A DNA stretch of 45,750 nucleotides, from positions 1-45,750 of the IMG/VR virus record IMGVR_UViG_3300024262_000057, one strand, 5' to 3'. This stretch comes from a virus. Position 1 is the first letter of the stretch. Each line of letters opens with the position of its first letter. Shown piece after piece: positions 41,225 to 45,750 of this stretch. Under the pieces are notes generated by a model. It had not been told where the DNA came from and ran no database searches. It was given only the letters and a program-made list of their open reading frames with translations. The position numbers and the translations under genes are program-made.

Positions 41225-41551
41225 CTAAATCATATATGCAATCAGCGCTGATCCTCCTGTGCCTGAGAGCTTTATTGTTATTCCATTAGTTGCGGTACGA
41301 TATGCCTGGGTTTCCCCGCCCATTAATTCGTCGCCTTTCACCAGCACATACGACAATTCAGTCCCTGTTACGGTTGTCGCATTGTCATATACAGTCAATG
41401 TGGCGGTATTAGTCCCATCAGTATATGCGATGGCGCTCATCAGAATGCCTGGTTTAGCAAGGACTACCGTTCCCGACTGTCCAACAGTCATTAATCCCGA
41501 TGATGTTGTTAAGGGAAGCTCGCTTGTTACCGGTCTATGTGCAGTTGCCAT
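41225..41551 (-). CDS. Small beta-rich structural protein
   Basis: 108 residues, Thr/Gly/Ala/Val-rich with alternating strands (GQSGTVVLAKPGILMSAIAY, TATLTVYDNATTVTGTELSY). Composition fits virion surface or decoration proteins. It lies between the small basic protein and TerS. Ribosome site AAGGAGATAGATT. Confidence 0.6.
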   Translation of the reverse strand: MATAHRPVTSELPLTTSSGLMTVGQSGTVVLAKPGILMSAIAYTDGTNTATLTVYDNATTVTGTELSYVLVKGDELMGGETQAYRTATNGITIKLSGTGGSALIAYMI

Positions 41552-41554
41552 AAT

Positions 41555-41728
41555 CTATCTCCTTTTCTTCTTTTTTTTCTTTGGCAAACCCTTTTCCTTT
41601 GTTGCTGCAAACTCATGGAGTTGGGTCTTTGTCATCTTCGTTACGGCCCGATTACGCTTATATACCTTTTCAGGATGATGTTTAGCGAGGCCCATTAATT
41701 TGCGTTGCTTTTTACTTTTAGCTGGCAT
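41555..41728 (-). CDS. Small basic protein, DUF3008-like
   Basis: 57 residues: PAKSKKQRKLMGLAKHHPEK, and a C-terminal ELHEF-type segment (TQLHEFAATKEKGLPK) ending in KKKKKKRR. This is the shape of the DUF3008 family of small phage and prophage proteins. Strong ribosome site AGAGGAGACAATC. Highly basic, so nucleic-acid binding is likely. It is the first gene after motif 4 and heads the packaging operon. It falls below usual ORF length limits. Confidence 0.7.
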   Translation of the reverse strand: MPAKSKKQRKLMGLAKHHPEKVYKRNRAVTKMTKTQLHEFAATKEKGLPKKKKKKRR

Positions 41729-41745
41729 GATTGTCTCCTCTTATA

Positions 41746-41758
41746 ATATTATCCGTAT
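41746..41758 (-). promoter_or_regulatory. Candidate late promoter motif, copy 4
   Basis: Minus strand ATACGGATAATAT then TATAAGAGGAG. It contains ACGGATAA, two bases from GCCGATAA. It covers the stop codon of the last glycosyltransferase gene and lies directly before the packaging-head operon. Predicted mRNA 5' end falls just before the ribosome site of the DUF3008-like gene. Confidence 0.5.
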
Positions 41759-42345
41759 TCTCCATAAATCTCCCTTGGAACAGCAACATTTCCCGTCCCG
41801 GGTTTAGCATGACTCCATTTCTCTGAAATAATCCCTACATTGTCCCACCAATAAATATTATATTTCCCTTCATCGAAGATACTTTTAATATAATAGAAAT
41901 CTCCCATCCGGGGAGCCCCGAAACTTTCAATATACTTCTGGAAAACTTCATTTTTAGTAATAATGCACCCACCCCCGATATGTCCTGCAATAGGATACTT
42001 TCTCCAAAATTCATCGGAAGGATAAATCGCCCCGCAAATTCTGGTTCTTAGCATAATGACATCGGGGCAATTATTAACTTCCACGGTTGTTTTTAAAGAT
42101 GCAATAAATTCATTACTTTGTATATAATCATCATCATCCATTAACATAACATACTTTCCTTTTGCTCGTGATCGATGCACATAAAACTGCTTATTAGCCC
42201 AATGCAGCCCTTTTCCCACATCATCAACTATAAAAATCTGCTGCCAGTCTTGATCCATCTGATTCTTTAAAGATTGCATATTTTTCTTTAATCTATCCGG
42301 TCTTTTGTAGCATCTCGTTATAATTGTAAGGAAAGGTTGTTTCAT
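41749..42345 (-). CDS. GT2-type glycosyltransferase
   Basis: 198 residues. GT-A pattern: FLTIITRCYKRPDRLKKNM, QQIFIVDDVGKGLHWANK, and YVMLMDDDDYIQ (Asp70-73, the D-x-D metal site), then GHIGGGCIITKNEVF. Short for the family, so it is probably only the catalytic domain. It overlaps the previous glycosyltransferase by four bases and is last in the radical-SAM cassette. Substrate unknown. Confidence 0.75.
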   Translation of the reverse strand: MKQPFLTIITRCYKRPDRLKKNMQSLKNQMDQDWQQIFIVDDVGKGLHWANKQFYVHRSRAKGKYVMLMDDDDYIQSNEFIASLKTTVEVNNCPDVIMLRTRICGAIYPSDEFWRKYPIAGHIGGGCIITKNEVFQKYIESFGAPRMGDFYYIKSIFDEGKYNIYWWDNVGIISEKWSHAKPGTGNVAVPREIYGEYG

Positions 42346-43040
42346 TTTAATATCTCATATATTTCATCTTTCATCCCTGGAAAGTGCTTATCTAACCATT
42401 TATTAGGTGTATCTATTTCCTTAATGTATACTGTATTTGCTTTTATAATATGCTCCCATGTATCTGCCATATCCCAACTACCCTTAGGAGACAAGATAAC
42501 TCCACCAACTTCACAAGTCTTTCCCCTTGCTTTCATCAGTATTTTCCACATTTCTCCATCAGGGTATATTCGTTGAATAGTACCATAAACTTCCCAATCC
42601 ATTCTATCTAAATACTGTCTCGTAAAAGCCACACCAGAACCAAAAAAATCTACCCTTGTCTTATAACGTATCTGATAAATAGCTTTTGTTTTAGTCATAT
42701 CCCATATCACTTTAACACCCAAAGCATCATATCCATCAGCCTTTTCTATACATAAGGCATTATAATTTAAAGCAAGTAAATCATCGCTACCTGTTACCAT
42801 AACCATATCAGGGTTATATTTTCTAGCCTGAAAGATTCCAGCCTGAATTTTCACTCCAAGTTTATTATTACTATAATGAATATATTCCACACCACACCTA
42901 TTCGCTGTTTCCTCGTCTTGAGGACAACTACCCACTAAAATAATTTTATAGAATGGAATAGTCTGTCTTTTCAAATAACTTATTACCAGCTTAGTTATTT
43001 CTGGTCTTTTGTAAATAGGTACAACACAAATAACTTGCAT
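42342..43040 (-). CDS. Glycosyltransferase, GT-A fold
   Basis: 232 residues from the ATG at 43040 (MQVICVVPIYKRPEITKLV) behind GGAGATATTT. The N-terminal Rossmann-like strand and VMVTGSDDLLALNYNA (Ser-Asp-Asp as D-x-D) define a GT-A fold. The DNA is visibly more AT-rich than nearby structural genes. Between the radical SAM gene and another glycosyltransferase. A sugar-nucleotide transferase of unknown acceptor. Confidence 0.7.
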   Translation of the reverse strand: MQVICVVPIYKRPEITKLVISYLKRQTIPFYKIILVGSCPQDEETANRCGVEYIHYSNNKLGVKIQAGIFQARKYNPDMVMVTGSDDLLALNYNALCIEKADGYDALGVKVIWDMTKTKAIYQIRYKTRVDFFGSGVAFTRQYLDRMDWEVYGTIQRIYPDGEMWKILMKARGKTCEVGGVILSPKGSWDMADTWEHIIKANTVYIKEIDTPNKWLDKHFPGMKDEIYEILK

Positions 43041-43053
43041 AAATATCTCCATT

Positions 43054-43980
43054 CTAAATCCATTGTCTATGCTCAAGACAAGTAGCCAAAATATGATTAA
43101 CTGCTAGACCCTTACAACCAGATGGACAAAGAGAGGTATCAGCATTTCTTAGTACGTCTTGCCGTTTGGTAGAATAAATTATATTAGATAAGGAAGACTC
43201 TCGTAAGTCTCCAACTTTAAAACGAGGCCAAGAGCATGTACATATCCAACATTCTCCTTCTACTGTAATAGACATATGAAAGTTACCGAAAACACACTTC
43301 GGTGGCATTGAATACTCTGCTCTATCTTGGCGGATTATTACCTTAAACTTCTCCGTTTCTTGCATTTTAATTACTTCTTGTTCTTGGTTACTTATCCATA
43401 TAGTACGATTATTTTCATCTGGCCGTATCTGTAAATAATTTACATTCTGCCTTTTTGCCCATTTAGCAAGACTTACAAGATTACTACGATTCTCCTCAGT
43501 TACAATAGCTTGAACGCCTGTGTAAGTTTGTCTTGTGGAAGATGTAATGTTTTCAAATAAACATATAGGCAAAGGAACTCCTCGAATGCTCTCATATATA
43601 TTGGGACTCACAGAATCAATACTAAATTTTACCCACTGGAAATAGTCAAAAATATCAGAGGACACTTTGACTGCTCCATTAGTAATTAAACCACATGGAA
43701 TAGATGTTTTATTAAAAAGTTCGATATGACCTAATAAGGGTTCACCTCCTCCACAAACAGAGATACCCTCAACACCAAGTTCGCTAGCTTGTTTTAATAT
43801 ATCAAGTAACATGTTCTCAGTCATTATTACTTCATTGTGTTTAGCTGTGCAATATTTACAATGTTGATTACATTTATTAGAAGGTTGAATATCCAAAGTA
43901 ATGGGGATAACGGGATCTCCGTTCCAGAATGCTTGTAATCTGTCTGGATAGTTTAATAATTTTGAAGCATTACCTATCAT
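43054..43980 (-). CDS. Radical SAM / SPASM-like enzyme
   Basis: 308 residues. The [4Fe-4S] motif CNQHCKYC (Cys37, 41, 44) follows PVIPITLDIQPSNK; GGGEPLL and FSIDSV are further radical SAM landmarks. The C-terminal part has CVFG, CWICTC and CPSGC, a Cys-rich arrangement like an auxiliary-cluster (SPASM/twitch) domain with SWPRFKVGDLRESSLSNIIY. Such enzymes modify peptides, sugars or nucleotides. It is followed directly by two glycosyltransferases, so a sugar- or peptide-modifying pathway is likely; substrate unknown. Confidence 0.8.
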   Translation of the reverse strand: MIGNASKLLNYPDRLQAFWNGDPVIPITLDIQPSNKCNQHCKYCTAKHNEVIMTENMLLDILKQASELGVEGISVCGGGEPLLGHIELFNKTSIPCGLITNGAVKVSSDIFDYFQWVKFSIDSVSPNIYESIRGVPLPICLFENITSSTRQTYTGVQAIVTEENRSNLVSLAKWAKRQNVNYLQIRPDENNRTIWISNQEQEVIKMQETEKFKVIIRQDRAEYSMPPKCVFGNFHMSITVEGECWICTCSWPRFKVGDLRESSLSNIIYSTKRQDVLRNADTSLCPSGCKGLAVNHILATCLEHRQWI

Positions 43981-43981
43981 A

Positions 43982-44158
43982 TCATCCCCCTATGAGTTTT
44001 TTAAATCCTGAACCTATAATTTTCCAGAATATACCTCCCGCCACTGCCTCCCCAAGGGCATCCAGCAACCCATAAGTTGTTGCTAAACATGCCCTCTCCG
44101 ATGCTGTCACCGGCTTCTTTGGGTACGCTCCAAGACTAACGACTGCGAACCAATTCAA
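43982..44158 (-). CDS. Small protein with a TTG start before the radical SAM gene
   Basis: 58 residues. TTG at 44158 lies seven bases after GGAGG (AGAGGAGGACGTTAT). It begins NWFAVVSLGAYPKKPVTASE and ends in an amphipathic segment (GGIFWKIIGSGFKKLIGG). It fills a 155-base gap, overlaps the 145-residue gene by 23 bases, and its stop is one base from the radical SAM start. No family recognised. Given the context a peptide substrate or membrane-active peptide is worth considering. Confidence 0.55.
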   Translation of the reverse strand: MNWFAVVSLGAYPKKPVTASERACLATTYGLLDALGEAVAGGIFWKIIGSGFKKLIGG

Positions 44159-44573
44159 ATAACGTCCTCCTCTTGAAGCCTAGCTTCTTACCTTTTATTC
44201 TCATATTAACAATCTGATTGAATCTCTTTTGCAATAGCTTGGTCGATTCAACCTTATTTTCTATATCCACCTCGAACACCCTTTTGAGGATATGATGAAT
44301 AACATCCGTCCCGCTGTTGGTTATCCCACAACCGCAGGTGCATCCTGTAAGAGAGAACTTTCTGCCGTTGGCAATCTCAGAAAAAACCTCGAATAGAATC
44401 AGGTCTACTATTTCCTGTCCGATTCCTTTAGCGGCTGCCTCCTTCCTGATGTACTGAATGGAGACACCAAAGTCGTTGTTCTTACTATAGCCTTCATCCC
44501 GCCATAGTTGTTCAAAGTCTACATCGAATTCATTCTGAAACTTAGTCTGTAAATCTTCAATCGCTTTTATCAT
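44136..44573 (-). CDS. Unknown protein with a Cys cluster downstream of the long tail gene
   Basis: 145 residues. A C-x-C-x-C-type cluster (TGCTCGCGITNSGTDVIHHI, Cys about 78-82, His 92-93) in the centre may bind metal. The rest is helical and basic at the C-terminus (NMRIKGKKLGFKRRTLFELV). Start overlaps the stop of the long tail gene (ATGA). No family recognised. Confidence 0.6.
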   Translation of the reverse strand: MIKAIEDLQTKFQNEFDVDFEQLWRDEGYSKNNDFGVSIQYIRKEAAAKGIGQEIVDLILFEVFSEIANGRKFSLTGCTCGCGITNSGTDVIHHILKRVFEVDIENKVESTKLLQKRFNQIVNMRIKGKKLGFKRRTLFELVRSR

Positions 44574-45750
44574 TGCACCATCCTCTTTCTGGTAGTGGTT
44601 GATCCATCCGAGCTAAAGGCCGCTGCAATCGAGCCGATTAATTCATTAGCGTCATTATATTGATTTGTAGCCCCATCAGCTTCGGTAACTTCCATCTTAT
44701 TTACCAAGGCGATCATCAAGTAGTCGAGATCTGAGCCTGCCGCCTCTATTGCTGTTTTAACTGCTGCTGCAGTAACTAAATCAGTATTGGTCATACAAGT
44801 ATCTGTCAACACCACGCCCTGCACTTTATTTGTGCTTGGATCATAACCAGCATCGACAAAATCTTTTAAATCAGTTATTGATTGTGTATCGTTTATCATA
44901 GTCACCAAATCAGCCTGTCCATGCTGCATTACAAAATAGCCTGTGCCTGCCGCCGGATTAGTAGCCCATGCCCTATGAACGGTTGCTACTTTGGTTGCGC
45001 CGACATAATCGGTAATGATTCTTGCCTGCCCCTTGCCTATTCCACTAACTGTTGCAATTATTTGACCGTTGTAAATATCATTAGTTGCCACGGCTACACC
45101 ATTCAAGGTTATAGTAGTAGCACCACCACCAACAGCAGCGCCTTCATTGTCATACTCAAGACCACTATCAGCAAAGATAACAAACTCAGAATCACTGCTA
45201 GGATTCACTCTCCAGTCTTGATTTACGGTAGCCACCTTGGTTGCGCCGATATAATCAATAATCCTTCTGGATTGTCCCGCTCCTGTCCCTCCGTAGAGCA
45301 TAATAATACCAGGATCGTATTGTCTGTCTGTAGCTGAGGCATTCTCATCAAGGGTAATTGTATTAACAGATCCGGCCTGAGCTGTCTCTTGGCGAACTGC
45401 ATTATCTGTAAGCTGACGTAATCTCCTACCGGCAGTAGTAGCTGTATTATGAGTAGCTCCTGTGAGAACCTCATCCCATACTGCATCAGCACATTCAGCA
45501 TGAACATCAGCCGCAATCTTAGCGGCTGTAAGCGCATCTGCATTAATTGCAGCAGCCGTAAGAACATTAGCCCCCATCGAAGATACAGCACATCCGGCTG
45601 CTGCTGTAATATTAGTTGGTGTGGCAAAACCCGTGGCTTTATAATCAGCCAATGCCGCACTTGGCACATTTGGACTAGCCGCCGTGAAGATTGGATCTGC
45701 TATATTAAACACCTTCTTAAACCCTGCTGCTATCAATCCTGCTGTTTCTG
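44570..45750 (-). CDS. Tail/receptor-binding-like structural protein, C-terminal part (begins at 556)
   Basis: Continuation across the circular join of the gene that starts at 556; residues 187-574. A TTG at 45736 is not the real start. Two tandem repeats of about 65 residues (45167-45364 and 44927-45118) share IIDYIGATKVATVNQDW and IITDYVGATKVATVHRAW, a fold unit of fibre-type proteins. The C-terminus has a helical part (AADGATNQYND-type turns). Followed with ATGA overlap by the 145-residue gene. Probably a tail or fibre protein. Confidence 0.72.
   Translation of the reverse strand, partial: ETAGLIAAGFKKVFNIADPIFTAASPNVPSAALADYKATGFATPTNITAAAGCAVSSMGANVLTAAAINADALTAAKIAADVHAECADAVWDEVLTGATHNTATTAGRRLRQLTDNAVRQETAQAGSVNTITLDENASATDRQYDPGIIMLYGGTGAGQSRRIIDYIGATKVATVNQDWRVNPSSDSEFVIFADSGLEYDNEGAAVGGGATTITLNGVAVATNDIYNGQIIATVSGIGKGQARIITDYVGATKVATVHRAWATNPAAGTGYFVMQHGQADLVTMINDTQSITDLKDFVDAGYDPSTNKVQGVVLTDTCMTNTDLVTAAAVKTAIEAAGSDLDYLMIALVNKMEVTEADGATNQYNDANELIGSIAAAFSSDGSTTTRKRMVQ
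45739..45750. repeat. Terminal direct repeat, right copy (contig closure)
   Basis: Identical to 1-12. See the left-copy entry for the circular join. Confidence 0.8.

Noticed and set aside
1-45750. Signs of lysogeny (integrase, repressor, attachment site) or tRNA genes
   Set aside because: Searched by eye on both strands; no recombinase signature, CI-type repressor or tRNA cloverleaf was recognised. A covariance-model search would be needed to exclude degenerate tRNAs.

Overview
The window looks like the complete genome of an uncultured, probably virulent, podovirus-like bacteriophage. The first and last 12 bases are identical. Joining the ends across them turns two open half-genes into one continuous 574-codon tail gene, so the molecule closes into a circle of about 45,738 bp (circularly permuted, or terminally redundant in the virion). 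I see no integrase, repressor, attachment site, tRNA, rRNA or CRISPR array. Base composition is moderate, Shine-Dalgarno sites are strong (AGGAGG type), genes are tightly packed and often overlap at ATGA or TAATG. The host cannot be named from the sequence. The P22-like gene order and the absence of tape-measure, tube and sheath genes suggest a short tail.

Layout. Nearly everything is on the minus strand, so the transcription order is right to left. (a) 17.2 to 8.3 kb is an early/recombination/replication operon. It starts at a consensus sigma-70 promoter (17185-17213). It carries a ribbon-helix-helix protein, about ten small (often zinc-knuckle) proteins, a YqaJ exonuclease, RecT, a small membrane protein, an N4/N6 DNA methyltransferase, a replication initiator with an origin-like repeat region inside its gene, and a RuvC-like resolvase. 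(b) 7.1 to 8.2 kb holds the only plus-strand genes, four small ones. (c) 6.3 to 7.1 kb is a non-coding divergent control region. (d) 6.3 to 4.8 kb goes leftward from a second good promoter through an HTH-zinc protein to a 107-aa sigma factor that has only region 2. (e) 4.8 kb to 1, continuing at 45.7 to 44.1 kb, holds lysis genes (M15-like peptidase, amidase_3, holin LLH type, small membrane proteins) and then tail-fibre-like proteins. (f) 44.1 to 41.7 kb is a radical-SAM plus two-glycosyltransferase cassette. (g) 41.7 to 17.3 kb holds TerS, TerL, portal, GroES, scaffold, capsid, decoration proteins, a double glycosyltransferase, the neck adaptor, tail proteins, a tailspike-like protein, and internal (ejected) virion proteins including an 1801-aa metallopeptidase-containing protein.

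How it may work together. The most interesting inference is a minimal phage transcription switch. The sigma-like protein resembles FliA (sigma-28) region 2 but has no region 4. A 13-bp motif (ATRCRGATAATAT), close to the sigma-28 minus-10 element GCCGATAA, occurs four times on the minus strand, each time just 5' of a gene start that heads a late block: lysis, packaging, a small ORF before the scaffold/capsid genes, and the internal virion proteins. The motif falls in different reading frames of the overlapping upstream genes, so it is not coding conservation. I infer that the truncated sigma directs host RNA polymerase to these sites late in infection.

Other notable points are a lambda-O-like origin inside the initiator gene (22-bp-spaced iterons, AT-rich tracts and a 65-bp repeat read in two frames), a 91-bp perfect repeat shared by two tail genes, a phage GroES, and several small genes that standard ORF cut-offs miss.
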